This document shows, in pieces, positions 41,273 through 51,999 of a stretch of 64,000 nt of DNA. Position 1 is the first letter of the stretch. The number at the start of each line of letters is the position of its first letter. Made by a program: the position numbers and the translations under genes. The notes under the pieces are model-generated. The model did no database searches, was not told the origin of the DNA, and worked only from the letters and a program-made list of their open reading frames with translations. Origin of the DNA: Eutreptiella sp. 'Long Island Sound 2002'. Lineage: Eukaryota > Euglenozoa > Euglenophyceae > Eutreptiales > Eutreptiaceae. The stretch is from assembly GCA_964036045.1 (NCBI GenBank), contig OZ038379.1, positions 70,152,719-70,216,718 of the forward strand. The letters run 5' to 3'.

Positions 41273-43240
41273 TGGGCCCGTGACGCCAACGCACGCACAA
41301 CACCGTGGCCCGTATTACACCTCATAGCACACCACCACACCCACCCCACAACCCACTTGCCACTGCAGGCCTACACATGGGGGGCCCCGTGGTTCCATCT
41401 CACCGACACCAACCCTACCGTAGCATGGAACCCAGAGCACGAAATCCAGTGGCTATTCACCACAACACCCACCTGGCCCCGCCCCGATCCTACCGGGATC
41501 GCAATCTGCTACAGCATGTACGAGCAAGGCAGAACAGACAAACACAAACAGCCCCACTAAAACCTCCACGACACGTGCCATACGCCAGAACACCTAACGC
41601 AAACCCTCACGTGCCGACACCTCAACCCGGACACGGCCTCCATCCTCCTCTACATCCACTTCTACCTCACACAAGGGCAGCAAGAAGAAGGACTCATGGC
41701 TGTGTCCCCCCATGCGCAACGCATCATCTCCAAAGGAGTAGGGGTATACGCCACCACCATCCTGCAGCCCACAACCCCGGGGGCCCACCTCATCACAATC
41801 CTCGCCATATACGCCTATCAGCCCATGAACCCATGCGGCCTGGGACAGCCATCACAAGCAGACGTCATCTTCCTCACCGACCCCTCAGGCGTGTCCGCCC
41901 TCAGACCGATCACAGGGGGAGCCACCCTAAAACTATTCCACATTGAGGGACAGTAAGACATGGACCACCACACGGGCCACACCACCTACGGGGCCTCCTC
42001 GCATGGGGAACTGGGGGCCATGGCAGACACCATCACCAGACTTGCGGCTACGCTACCCTAGAACCTCCCAAACGTCGTCCGAGTCTGGTTCCTGGTGGAC
42101 GACGGAGTCGACACACATCTACTCCTCCGCATAGCACAACAGCCGCTCCACAAGGCCACCGCAACCAGACTTGCCACCCAAGCACTGATGCTCTGGAAAG
42201 CCCTCCGCAGCGTCTCCCCCTATGTCAAACTTCACATCGTAAAGCAAGAGTCCCACAGGTACCAGTACGGGAACGGTAAAGTGGACATCCAGGCAGTGCA
42301 CCAGCGCACCACACGCCACCCAGCCCTCGTGATGCCAGACCTAGACCGCCACCATACACACTTCCATCTCCTACCCGCCAAGGCAGAACCCCATCTGACT
42401 CCTGACCAGGTACCAGAGGACGCCCCCTATACCTCAGACGACAGAGCCTACCACTACTCAAACCCGATCCAGCCCGTTGCCCGGGTACTCGGCGACGTGG
42501 AGAGCCGGGCACACATCCGAGGAACTCCAGGAGACACTGAAAGTCCCCCTATACCACTCAGCACTCCGTCCAGCATGTGGCCCAGCCCACTTGCAGACGC
42601 GACGCATGCAGCTCCTCAGAACGCAGTCGTTCCTCCTCAGTAGAGTGGCCCGGTAGCTTGCGCGCAAGCACATCCACATCTTGGAGGAACACAAGCGCTG
42701 CCCATGCGACTGCACCACCCCGGAGGACTGGGAGCACCTCAAGAGGTGCCCCCTCCATGCGGGCAGAGACACATTAGTGGGCCCGTCCCCAGCGTAAACC
42801 CTATAGCAACACGAGGGCGGGCCGTCGCACAGCCACGCACACCAGGCTGCCAGCCACCTGTTCTGGGATCCCCTGATCAAGGAGGCCACCATGAGAGGGG
42901 CGGTGACACAGGCCCTGCAAAGATACCTGAACCAACACACAAGAAGCCCGATGAATCCGGCGGCACACCTCCAACTGGAAGCGGTCTGCAGGGCAGCGGC
43001 CAAAATGGCACATCGCAAACGCATCCTGTTGGCGCATACAGAGCAAGTCACCGACCCCACCAGCAGAGGACACATGATGCGTCTCATCTATTACCAGGCC
43101 GTACATGACCCAGCTGTGCACCAACCTACTCAACAGCTCACACACGCCCACCATCTCCGTCCACAGGCCTTCAAGACACCACCAGAGCGCCCCGGAAGAG
43201 CAGTAACCACAGGGCCCCCGCACCACAAGCAGCTGTGACA
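41273..43240 (+). pseudogene. LINE-1 RNase H and zinc knuckle (copy 2)
   Basis: A TAG at 41,270 opens this region where copy 1 has TGT. RNase H motifs: FLTDPSGVSALR (41,870), YGASSHGELGAMADT (41,990) and WFLVDDGVDTHLL (42,095), with KLHIVKQESHRYQYGNGKV. Several stops. TAG at about 42,655 precedes LARKHIHILEEHKRCPCDCT and EDWEHLKRCP, an in-frame C-x-C...H-x3-C knuckle. A helical tail (42,891-43,108) matches copy 1. Confidence 0.8.
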
Positions 43241-43285
43241 CCTCGGAACTACCCGCCTCACGCGCACGAGACCATCTTCTCCTAA

Positions 43286-43540
43286 CCCCCCAACGATTAC
43301 GGCCACCGTTTGTACCTCTCCATAGGACGCGGCCCCGTATACAACCTTGTCAATGACCACTTCTGTCTCCTGCCCCACCCCCTTGACCTGTACTGCTGCC
43401 GCTCCCCCCTTGGGCGGCTTCCCCCCAACCCTTGCCCCGTCCAGAAACACCACCACTCTACCAACCTTGGGCTCAGTAAGAAAATGTGTATTTTCTGCCC
43501 AAAGGTAAGCTTTAGTTGTTTTAGAGATGCCCAAAGGCAT
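43286..43540 (-). pseudogene. LINE-2 RNase H fragment, block B
   Basis: The minus strand reads PKVGRVVVFLDGARVGG, GGAAAVQVKGVGQETE and VVYGAASYGEVQTVAV, which matches 22,507-22,733. The rest of LINE-2 is missing: below about 43,275 the sequence is the end of LINE-1 copy 2, so this is the left edge of the duplicated block. Confidence 0.6.
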
Positions 43541-43745
43541 ACTACATTTTCATCTTAGTATTGGCCTATACAAAAAACCGGTGACAAACCAGTTTGACCT
43601 ATAAAGCCAAGCATTGATCTTTGGATGTTGTGTGGACCCCTGACCCGCCAAACTGATTTGACTTATGCACCATTTTCTGGACGGACTGAGGCGCTGACAT
43701 TAATCCAGAGCCTATACAATTTTCTATATTTTCTGTCCAATGCCT

Positions 43746-43825
43746 AGGTATCCTAGTGGTCTGCACCTAGTGGGCTGGGGCATCTCTTTTCGAGAGGTCC
43801 TGGGTTCAATTTCCAATCAGCCTAC
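43746..43825 (+). repeat. tRNA-like (box A/box B) segment, copy B
   Basis: Same CTAGTGGTCTGC and GGTTCAATTTCC boxes as in block A, with a CTCTTTTCGAGAG stem between them that is better paired than in copy A. Confidence 0.45.
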
Positions 43826-43933
43826 CTAAGTAGGAAGATCCCATGTGACATGGCAGTGACCTCAGCGCCACAAGCCATGCCACCTCAGCACCAATGGGAC
43901 CAAAAACGCAGAGAGCACATCTCTAGATGGCAC

Positions 43934-43941
43934 TATAAAAG
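43934..43941 (+). promoter_or_regulatory. TATA box candidate for chromovirus B
   Basis: TATAAAAG in the same context as 23,159-23,166, about 410 bp before the gag ATG at 44,351. Confidence 0.5.
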
Positions 43942-44350
43942 AGAGAGTGCCCATGTGGGCAATTTTCATTTGATTGTAGGATGCCTTCTAACTATCTCTT
44001 CTTAAATCCGTAGTTATTGTGAGTTCCTATGTTGTTACACTATCTCCTTCGACTGCAACCCTTCATGTTGTGGATTTGATCCTGTGGTCCCTTGCTCTCA
44101 CTGTGGGTACTTGGACTTCTGGTTTCATTCCATCAAAACGTTTCTATTTGGAAAACCTGGACCACACCAAGAAGCAGCAGGAGCAAGCAGAGGCACAAAC
44201 AAAACAATATCTTCAAAAGCAATCAACAGTGAAAGCCTGTTTCAACTTTCTGGTACCAGGGACTTTCAGTCTTCGCGTATTTGCAGCCCCGTGTAGTACA
44301 AGCAGTACGTCGAGACTGACAACTTTACTGAAGGGCGGAAGAAATACAAC

Positions 44351-44742
44351 ATGGACACCAAGGACACTGCTGAGAAGACAGCGCCCTCAGTGGCACCAGC
44401 CAAGCCAGCGCCAGCGCCGAAAAGGGCTGGTGAACCTGGACCTGAGGTGCCTATACCTTCAGTGCCCTTAAGTGGGCTTGGGAACGAATTTCTTCAGGGC
44501 TTGGAAGCTGCCTTCAGTGGACTCTCTGTTCGAGGAACTGCAGGCAAAGAGAAGGAGAAGGAGGAGAAAGCAGTGGATATGGGATTCGAAGAGGAGAACC
44601 CGTGACATGGACACGAACCATCCGATGAGAAACCCTTCCATGACAAACCTGTTGAGACCGCGCCGAGCGCCTCTGATCACCCTGCAGTACCCTCTGCAAC
44701 AACCACTAAACTCCCAGCCACACATCCAGCGACATCCTCACC
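44351..44742 (+). pseudogene. Chromovirus B gag, N-terminal piece
   Basis: MDTKDTAEKTAPSV start, Pro-rich stretch, VPLSGLGNEFLQGLEAAFSG and a Lys/Glu-rich acidic segment, then TGA at 44,603 where block A has GGA. The frame continues through EPSDE and PFHDKPV without the Penelope-like element, and is then split by the 0.74-kb insertion. Confidence 0.65.
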
Positions 44743-45484
44743 CATGGGACGCTGGGAACGGCCCGGTGCCGGGATGAGGCAAAGGGGAATGCGACATGGG
44801 ATGGGCAGGGAGATTGAAAGTACCAAGCAACAGCCATGTTGGATTGGGAAACCAGTCGCCATGGAGTGGTGAACCATGGGCCAACCATGGGGAACCTGAC
44901 CACGGGAAGTCGGGAAAATGCCCTGAACTCCGGGACGGCCGTCAGGTGTCCGCAGCAGTGTGAGGGTTGACCTTGAGATCCCCGGGTCAATGGCCTGAGT
45001 ACACGTAGGTTCACGCGTGAGCGGGACCTGGGGGAACGTGGAAAGGGTCGCCCCCTGGCCTCCAGCCGTGGATGGACGACACCCAAGTGTATCCGGGAGC
45101 TGAGTGGGTACTCCAACCCGTGAGGGATGGGGAGTGTTCGAATGTGGTTGACAGAGAGAAATGCTCCGCTGTCGGCCAGGGCTATCCACAGGAAACCCGC
45201 CTGCAGGCGCCCAATAGGCTGTGCTAGGGGGGGAAGGCCGGGGGATCCTTCAAAGGGTGACCAGAAGGAGCTGAAACCGTGAGGGCAGCGACTGAAGGGA
45301 GCCTACTGCCGGTCATGCCCCAAGGGAACCTGATTGAAGATCTCGGCCGTGAGGTGAGACAGGGGTTGCCAGGGGAACTGATGGTGGAGAGCTGCCCTTC
45401 CCGCCAGAGGCGGCCACCATGTAAAACAAACAAGGAGATGTCAGATGAGGCTGCGGACGCGGCCGCCCTTACTTACTTACTTAC
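44743..45484 (+). mobile_element. 0.74-kb insertion with (TTAC)4 tail and flanking duplication
   Basis: Absent from block A. It ends in TTAC repeats (45,469-45,485). Just before it (44,692-44,742) and just after it (from 45,484) stands the same sequence beginning CTCTGCAACAACCACTAAAC, identical for about 28 bases and then similar. A repeated-tail insert with a duplicated flank is the signature of a retroposed SINE or truncated LINE. It has no significant coding content and no convincing pol III boxes. It is not the (ACCT)n family. Confidence 0.6.
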
Positions 45485-45540
45485 TCTGCAACAACCACTA
45501 AACTCCCAGCCTCACATCCTCACCAACAACCACTCCACCT

Positions 45541-47289
45541 ATGGCTGAGGGTCTAGGCTTTACTGGTATGCATTACTCCACCTATGGTGCGGCTCCAGCC
45601 GCGACGGCGCCAGCTATGGCGACTGCAGTCAGCGAACCAGTGGCATCCAGCTTCACCTACACCGGTATTCCTGAGTCTATGCCGCACCGTTATGATGATG
45701 ACTATCACAGACCCGCGGCGGCTGTGTACATGATTGGTATACCTGGCCATGCGGCGCCCAAGCCTGACTATACCATGCCAGCACCTGGCTTCACCTCTCT
45801 GTTTAGCCTATGTGGCCCTGAGTCTTGTGGTGGAAGGAGCAGAGGATCAGGAAGATCCTCAAACAAGTCTCTGACGCGGTTGGAGATACGAGAAGCTCTT
45901 CGAGGAGCCACTGCAGACCTAGTGGGCGATTCAACTCAAGAAGATCGGGCCAAGTTGGCGCCCCTCACTCCTCCCCAAGCGTCACCTACCACCGTGGGAG
46001 CTTCTCCTCACCATCTACAAGCCAATCATCTGGTGGCGGGACTTACAAACACCCTGGGAGGCTTGAGGATCCGACTTATGCTGACCCCTGCTGTGATACC
46101 AAGGAGCCCTTTCGTACCAAGAATGGCCCAGCCGCCCTACAGCCACGTGGAGAAATCCACGCGAGCCGAGCTCGACCAGTTAAGGTTGACAGTCCTAAGG
46201 GCTATGGTCCATGTTGCACCCTACGGCTCTAGTGACCTGGGCGGTGACCCTTCTGATGATGAGCCGCAATCTATGACGTCTCCTTCACCCTCTGAGGACG
46301 ATAACCCTGAGGACCCCGAGAACTCGAGCGGCAAGAGGAAGAAGAAAAAGAGGAAGACAAAGCGCCACGAGAGACGCAGGTCTCAAGAGGATGAGGCTAT
46401 CACCACCTCCAAGATTGTGGTGAACTTGCCGGAGGTCACGAGGAAGGACCTCAGCGAGTTCGCTGAGAACTTCGGCCGGTTCCTGAGGATGAGCGGCCAA
46501 ACTCGTGCTAGTGGGCGAATGAAGTGCGAGCTGCTCCTCCAGTGCTTCAAGACCAAGTACCTGGAGAAGCAGGTCAAGCCGATCGTGACAAGGTCCGCCA
46601 CCTTCGCGGACGTGTTGGTTGCCTTGGAGAGGCAGTACATGTCCTACGAGATCGACCTCTCCATCCGGGCCGAGATCCAGAACCTGGCAGCGTTCCCCAA
46701 CAACGCCAAGCCTGCCAGCATTACCGAGCTGCTTGCCGACCTGGACCACTGGGTAGGGCGACTGATGCCAGGTTCCTATGGCAGCGACAAGCTGCTCTTC
46801 TGGTTGGTGGCCAAGCTCCTAAGAGAGGTGTGGGATGAATGCCGGGCAACAGCGGAGCGCAAGGCAAGAGCCCTCACCTACGAGGACCTGTCTGTGCTAC
46901 TTTTGGAGCTGGCACTGGAAAAAGAAAGCGACCAGCACGTGAACACCTACCGCCCTGGAGGAGGCCGCTCTGAGAGCCATGGCCGAGGGTACCAGGGACC
47001 CCGCTCCGGAGACGGGCCTACCCCGAAAAATGCTCACTTCAAGAGCAATGTCCAGGATCTCTTCTGGTTTGATGGCAGAGATGGGCAGGGTTGCCTGCTT
47101 AACGCCCCTGACTGTGACCAGCGGAACTGTTTGGTGGTCCAGGGGATAGAAGCAGGGGACAAACACTGGCAGCAAAGCCAAGATGCCGGACGACTACAGG
47201 TGCACAATCACCTGTGCGTTCTGTGGGAAGAAGAAGCACTACGTGGACAAGTGCTACCACAAGCAACTCCTTTCGGCGAAGCTCAATAA
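45541..47289 (+). CDS. Chromovirus B gag, main frame
   Basis: A 582-codon uninterrupted frame, the longest intact gag in the window. It starts MAEGLGFTGMHY, but the frame is open upstream, so this Met is internal to the original gag. The N-terminal third is Pro/Tyr/Ala-rich. The capsid-like helical region spans about residues 300-470 (NFGRFLRMSGQTRASGRMK, ADVLVALERQYMSY, LLADLDHWVGRLMPG). Near 47,145 it shifts relative to the nucleocapsid, which continues in another frame. Confidence 0.8.
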   Translation: MAEGLGFTGMHYSTYGAAPAATAPAMATAVSEPVASSFTYTGIPESMPHRYDDDYHRPAAAVYMIGIPGHAAPKPDYTMPAPGFTSLFSLCGPESCGGRSRGSGRSSNKSLTRLEIREALRGATADLVGDSTQEDRAKLAPLTPPQASPTTVGASPHHLQANHLVAGLTNTLGGLRIRLMLTPAVIPRSPFVPRMAQPPYSHVEKSTRAELDQLRLTVLRAMVHVAPYGSSDLGGDPSDDEPQSMTSPSPSEDDNPEDPENSSGKRKKKKRKTKRHERRRSQEDEAITTSKIVVNLPEVTRKDLSEFAENFGRFLRMSGQTRASGRMKCELLLQCFKTKYLEKQVKPIVTRSATFADVLVALERQYMSYEIDLSIRAEIQNLAAFPNNAKPASITELLADLDHWVGRLMPGSYGSDKLLFWLVAKLLREVWDECRATAERKARALTYEDLSVLLLELALEKESDQHVNTYRPGGGRSESHGRGYQGPRSGDGPTPKNAHFKSNVQDLFWFDGRDGQGCLLNAPDCDQRNCLVVQGIEAGDKHWQQSQDAGRLQVHNHLCVLWEEEALRGQVLPQATPFGEAQ

Positions 47290-47677
47290 CGAGAACGGAA
47301 GTGGCAAGGGCAGTGGCAAGGGCAACGCCCACCAGGACAGTGGCAAGGGCAAGTCTAAGGGCCATGGCAAGGGCCGAAGTGGCAAGGCCAAGGGTGGACG
47401 AGGAGGCTCTGACCGCAAGCCCGACAAGGACAAGACCGCGGACCAGTCTGGAGGGAACCCCGATCCTACCCCAGGGGGGAACTCCGAGCCCTCTGCTGGG
47501 CCACCAAAGACGGGATCTACGACCCGTTCCCAGACGCAAGCCCAACAAGAACAAGGGACTAAGCGTGCCAACGAGAATGGGGATCAGTCAAATTGCCGCA
47601 AACGTTCCCGTTTCATGCGCATGGCGCGGCAACTGCAGAACAAGGGGTTTGAAGTGACCTGCCCCGCGGAGTTCTAA
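47183..47677 (+). CDS. Chromovirus B nucleocapsid
   Basis: A 164-codon frame with an intact CCHC knuckle, CAFCGKKKHYVDKC (C-x2-C-x4-H-x4-C, 47,213-47,254). A Gly/Ser/Lys-rich basic tail with GKG words and a Pro-rich segment follow, ending PAEF and TAA. The knuckle would bind packaged RNA. Confidence 0.8.
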   Translation: MPDDYRCTITCAFCGKKKHYVDKCYHKQLLSAKLNNENGSGKGSGKGNAHQDSGKGKSKGHGKGRSGKAKGGRGGSDRKPDKDKTADQSGGNPDPTPGGNSEPSAGPPKTGSTTRSQTQAQQEQGTKRANENGDQSNCRKRSRFMRMARQLQNKGFEVTCPAEF

Positions 47678-48120
47678 CAGGGACTCTCCCGGTGACCTAC
47701 TGATCTGGTGTTCTGGGGACGTATCTGTCTTGCAGGACGATAATACCCGGGGGTACTGGATACTCGGGCCACGATATCTATTGTGGCCAAGAATACGTTA
47801 CCTCGTGGGGACCTGAAGAACATCATGCCTACCGCCGCCATCCGCATCAGAGATGGGCATGTGGTGCACAGTTGTGGGGACTGTGAGGTCAACGGGGCTA
47901 TGGGATCAAGGAGCATTGCCTATTGGCTCTACGTGATGCACACAGAATCCTTGGAATTTGTATTGGGGACCGACTGCTTTGTCGAGCACTCCCAGATTCT
48001 ATCCCTCACTCTGCAAGCACCCTACGTCCTCCAGGTGCACCATGGTGACGGAGGAAATATGTACCACTGGAGCAGTCTGAACACACTTCAAGCTACCTTA
48101 GGGTATGCAAGAAGGAGTCC
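47678..48120 (+). pseudogene. Chromovirus B aspartic protease, first copy
   Basis: The frame after TAA contains one further stop (TAA in place of the GRE codons near 47,742) and LDTRATIS instead of LDTGATMS, so the active-site Gly is lost. FVLGTDCFVEHSQ is kept. Confidence 0.65.
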
Positions 48121-48121
48121 T

Positions 48122-48540
48122 CTACCATGATAGTCGCCTCCAAAACTGAGGACTATCAGCTCCTTGGGGATGTCCTAGACCAAGGTCTGAAGAAGTTGGG
48201 ATACTCTCGGGAAGACTTGAACGTGGAGCTATTCGCCAGCGACAAGCAACATGTCCTGGACCTCTACTGCAGCAAAGGGAAAAATTGCTGCTACAAATTT
48301 TACTAGCCCTATTTCGAGTTGGCTTATGGGAACCCGAGGTGAGCTGGGGAAGGGCCTGACAAAGGTGGCGCTGGAAGGTTCCCGTATGGTCCTGTGTTCC
48401 CCCGATTGGGGAGCCCATGGAGAAAATGAGTACTGGCGTACTCTATTGGATAAGCTGACGCTCACCCCAATCCAGATGCTGGACCAGGCCATCTACGTGC
48501 CTCTGGGTCGCAAGACGCCAATCAGGAAACCAGGGTGGGG
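48122..48540 (+). pseudogene. Methyltransferase-like domain, block B first copy
   Basis: MIVASKTEDYQLLG..., ELFASDKQHVLDLYCSKGKN, then TAG where block A has TGG. After a frame change, GELGKGLTKVALEGSRMVLCSPDWGAHGENEYW. AYGNPR just before the frame change keeps the Asn-Pro pair. Confidence 0.45.
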
Positions 48541-49190
48541 GAGCATGCTAAGCGTGGTAAACGGGGTCTGGCCCCAGTGGCCTGGGAAGATCTGGACCCT
48601 GCTATGGTCCAGGAAACTCAACATGAAAGCAGCGGCTACACCCCAGATTTTCTTCAAAACCAAGTACGGCCCCCAGACACTGTAGAAACTACTCCTGGGG
48701 GGCACCAGTACGTTGTGTCTGACACTGTTGCCCCCAATACCCCCCGCCGTGTGTCCCTAATCCTGATGTAGTCTCAGAGTGTGGGCTATCTGAGCTACCA
48801 AGCTCAATACACTCTGATGACGAAAACGAGCAGGACGCCCCCTTTGTGCAGACGTGCGTTGAGGAAGTAGAGAACGCTGAGTACGCAACCCCACAGAAAC
48901 CCCTACTATCCATGAGGGGGGAGGAGCCCTGGGACAAGGAGCCGGACCCCCGATCCAGGCTGAGGGTGTACGTGGACTCCAAGAGGAGATTGGTGGCGAA
49001 ACAACTATGCTACGCTAGGTCTACCCGCCGCTCATGGCCGTTGAAGCAAGGGTCTATGGGAGATATCTCCGAACTGAAGGAGGGCCTTGAACAGAAGATT
49101 ATCACCTGGCAACAAGGGGTGGACCTGAAGCTCATGAAGAGCGTGTCGGGTGCCCATGTGAGTACCCAAGAGGAGGATGAACTCTCAGAG
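48541..49190 (+). pseudogene. Acidic linker, block B first copy
   Basis: Matches 31,265-31,930 with a frame change near 48,580 and another at about 48,760. It ends abruptly at EDELSE, where the 34-bp repeats begin. Confidence 0.55.
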
Positions 49191-49326
49191 CTCGGGATAT
49201 CGCTTGGGATTTTTCCGGGGGCCGCTCGGGACATCGCTTGGGATTTATCCGGTGGCCGCTCGGGAAACCGCTTGGGATTTTTCTAGTGGGCGCTCGGGAT
49301 ATTGCTTTGGATTTATCCGGGGGCCG
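49191..49326 (+). repeat. Minisatellite, four 34-bp units
   Basis: Four consecutive 34-bp units starting CTCGGGA at 49,191, 49,225, 49,259 and 49,293, followed by a partial fifth (CTTGGGATCC). It lies exactly at the end of the first linker copy. Confidence 0.85.
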
Positions 49327-49803
49327 CTTGGGATCCTCCTCAGGGACTTTTGCCAACATGCCTTACCCAATCTGTAGGCGTTTTCAGGAAAGTCAGGTCA
49401 GACCCAACCCATTGAACACCCCACCAGATGCATTTCCCAATCTGCCAAACCCACCATCATTCCTTGGTTTGACGGATCTTTTGCTACATAAGCCCCACCT
49501 TTAATATCCCTCCTCCCTCCACATGCCCTGCCCAATGTGCACTGTGCATTGTTGTTCTTCACAGATATTTTCTTGATCAGAGAGCCCGTTCAGTGCTGGC
49601 CGCGTCTGATGAAGGTGCCTATTTGTACAGCACTGGAGGGATGGGGGACCATGGACCATGGTAAGGTAAGGTGAGTAAGCACAGGAGGGGCCACCCCCTG
49701 GTAGAGTCAAACAATGATTGTTGTGGGTGGTACCTGTGCATGCACATGACGCATTAAAGGGTAGGCCACGCGTGGTGCGCTCGGTAAACCCTCGTTTAGG
49801 TCT
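49327..49803. other. Spacer between duplicated chromovirus segments
   Basis: No gene, tail or known element is visible. It contains the short direct words GGACCATGGACCATGG and GGTAAGGTAAGG near 49,650-49,675. Its origin is unknown. Confidence 0.5.
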
Positions 49804-49952
49804 TCACTTCAAGAGCAATGTCCAGGATGTCTTCTGGTTTGACGGCAGAGATGGGCAGGGTTGCCTGCTTAATGCCCCTGACTGTGACCAGCGGAACTGT
49901 TTGGTGGTCCAGGGGATAGAGGCAGGAGACCAACACCGGCAGCAAAGCCAAC

Positions 49953-50426
49953 ATGCCGGACGACTACAGGTGCACAATCACCTGTGCGTTCTGTGGGAAG
50001 AAGAAGCACTACGCGGACAACTGCTACCACAAACAACGCCTTTCGGCGAAGCTCAATAACGAGAACGGAGATGGCAAGGGCAGTGGCAAGGGCAACGTCC
50101 ACTGGACAGTGGCAAGGGCAATTCTAAGGGCCATGGCAAGGGCCAAGGTGGGAAGGCCAAAGGTGGACGAGAAGGCTCTGACCGCAAGCCGGACGGGGAC
50201 AAGAACGCGGACCAGTCTGGAGGGAATCCCGATCCTACCCCAGGGGGGAACTCTGAGCCCTCTGGTGGGCCACCAAAGACGGGATCTACGACCCGTTCCC
50301 AGACGCAAGCCCAACAAGAACAAGGGACTAAGCGTGCCAACGAAGATGGGGATCAGTCAAATTGCCGCAAACGTTCCCGTTTCATGCGCATGGCGCGGCA
50401 ACTGCAGAACAAGGGGTTTGAAGTGA
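49953..50426 (+). CDS. Nucleocapsid, second copy
   Basis: A 157-codon frame with CCHC knuckle CAFCGKKKHYADNC intact. The basic tail differs because of a small frame change after GKGNV. Ends PAEF and TAA as in the other copies. Confidence 0.7.
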   Translation: MPDDYRCTITCAFCGKKKHYADNCYHKQRLSAKLNNENGDGKGSGKGNVHWTVARAILRAMARAKVGRPKVDEKALTASRTGTRTRTSLEGIPILPQGGTLSPLVGHQRRDLRPVPRRKPNKNKGLSVPTKMGISQIAANVPVSCAWRGNCRTRGLK

Positions 50427-50880
50427 CCTGCCCCGCGGAGTTCTAACAGGGATTCTCCCGGTGACCTACTGATCTGGTGTTCTGGGGACGTAACTGTCTT
50501 GCAGGACGAGAATACCTGGGGGTACTGGATACTCGGGCCACGATATCTATTGTGGCCATGAAAACGTTACCTCGTCGGGACCTGAAGAACATCATGCCTA
50601 CCGCCGCCATCCGCATCGGAGATGGGCATGTGGTGCACAGTTGTGGAGACTGTGAGGTCAACGGGCCTATGGGATCAAGGGGCATTGCCTATCGGTTCTA
50701 CGTGATGGACACCGAAGCCTTCGTATTTGTACTGGGGACCGACTGCTTCGTCGAGCACTCCCAGATTCTATCCCTCACTCTGCAAGCACCCTACGTCCTC
50801 CAAGTGCACCATGCTGACGGAGGAGATCTGTACCACTGGAGGAGTCTGGACACACTTCACACAAGGAGTCCTCTACCATG
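50427..50880 (+). pseudogene. Aspartic protease, second copy
   Basis: The frame after TAA is open for most of its length (50,477-50,881): GREYLGVLDTRATIS, VVHSCGDCEVNGPMG and FVLGTDCFVEHSQ. The active-site Gly is Arg, as in the first block B copy, so it should be inactive. Confidence 0.7.
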
Positions 50881-51987
50881 ATAGTCGCCTCCAAAACTGA
50901 GGACTATCAGCTCCTTGGGGATGTCCTAGACCAAGGTCTGAAGAAGTTGGGATACTCTCGGGAAGACTTGAACGTGGAGCTATTCGCCAGCGACAAGCAA
51001 CATGTCCTGGACCTCTACTGCAGCAGAGGGAAAAATTGCTGCTACAAATTTTACTAGCCCTCTTTCGAGATGGCTTACGGGAACCCGTGGTGAGCTGGGG
51101 AAGGGCCTGACAAAGGTGGCGCTGGAAGGTTCCCGTATGGTCCTGTGTTCCCCCGATTGGGGAGCCCATGGAGAAAATGAGTACTGGCGTACTCTTTTGG
51201 ATAAGCCGACGCTCACCCCAATCCAGATGCCAGACCAGGCCATCTACGTGCCTCTGGGTCGCAAGACGCCCATCAGGAAACCAGGGTGGGGGGGCGTGCT
51301 AAGCGTTGTAGATGGGGGTCTGGCCCCAGTGCCCTGGGAAGATCTGGACCCTGCTATGGTCCAGGAAATCCAACATGAAAGCAGCGGCTACACCCCGGAT
51401 GTTCTTCAAAACCAGGTACAGCCTCGAGACGCTGTAGAAACTACTCCTGGGGGGCACCAGTACGTTGTGTCTGACACTGTTGCCCCCAATACCCCCTGCC
51501 GTGTGTCCCTAATCCTGATGTAGTCTCAGAGTGTGGGCTATCTGAGCTACCCAGCTCAATACACTCTGATGACGAAAACGAGCATGGCGCCCCCTTTGTG
51601 CAGACGTGCGTCGAGGAAGTAGAGAACGCCGAGTATGCAACCCCACAGAAACCCCTACTCTCCATGAGGGGAGAGGAGCCCTGGGACAAGGAGCTGGACC
51701 CCCGATCCAGGCTGAGGGAGTACGTGGACTCCAAGAGGAGATTGGTGGCGAAACAACTATGCTACGCTAGGTCTACCCGCCGCTCATGGCCGTTGAAGCA
51801 AGGGTCTATGGGAGATATCTCCGAACTGAAGGAGGACCTTGAACAGAAGATTATCACCTGGCAACGAGAGGTGGACCTGAAGCTCATGAAGAGCGTGTGG
51901 GGTGCCCATGTGAGCACCCAAGAGGAGGATGAACTCTCAGAGGAATGCATATGCGAACCCCCTCGAGTGTGCCTATGTTGTCACTGA
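50881..51987 (+). pseudogene. Methyltransferase-like domain and acidic linker, second copy
   Basis: ELFASDKQHVLDLYCSRGKN, TAG in place of Trp, AYGNPW, then the frame 51,002-51,523 (GELGKGLTKVALEGSRMVLCSPDWG..., VVDGGLAPVPWEDLDPAMV) and, after another frame change, 51,598-51,987 ending EECICEPPRVCLCCH. The linker is complete here, unlike the first copy. Confidence 0.5.
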
Positions 51988-51999
51988 CGACCTGAGACT

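Larger units (their letters stand above)
36661..43270 (+). mobile_element. LINE-1 copy 2: near full-length 5' part through zinc knuckle
   Basis: Contains ORF1, endonuclease, RT, RNase H and zinc knuckle in that order, matching copy 1 from its truncation point onward and copy 3 in its first 2.3 kb. Many stops and frame changes are present, the RT lacks its VPQGG motif, and the active site is changed. It ends about 43,240 where block B begins, so the distal region seen after copy 1 is absent. Confidence 0.85.
49804..51946 (+). repeat. Duplicated nucleocapsid-to-linker segment (block C)
   Basis: Repeats 47,037-49,190 almost base for base. Together with the 34-bp array and spacer it forms a head-to-tail duplication inside chromovirus B. 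Its right end continues into the rest of pol, so the second copy is the one contiguous with RT. Confidence 0.85.

Noticed and set aside
42095-42643. LINE-1 copy 2 RNase H as an intact gene
   Set aside because: The frame is open but covers only the last RNase H motifs. Upstream stops at about 41,955 and 42,060 separate the first catalytic Asp.
49191-49326. CRISPR-like array
   Set aside because: The 34-bp units abut with no unique spacers, and the context is a eukaryotic retrotransposon.
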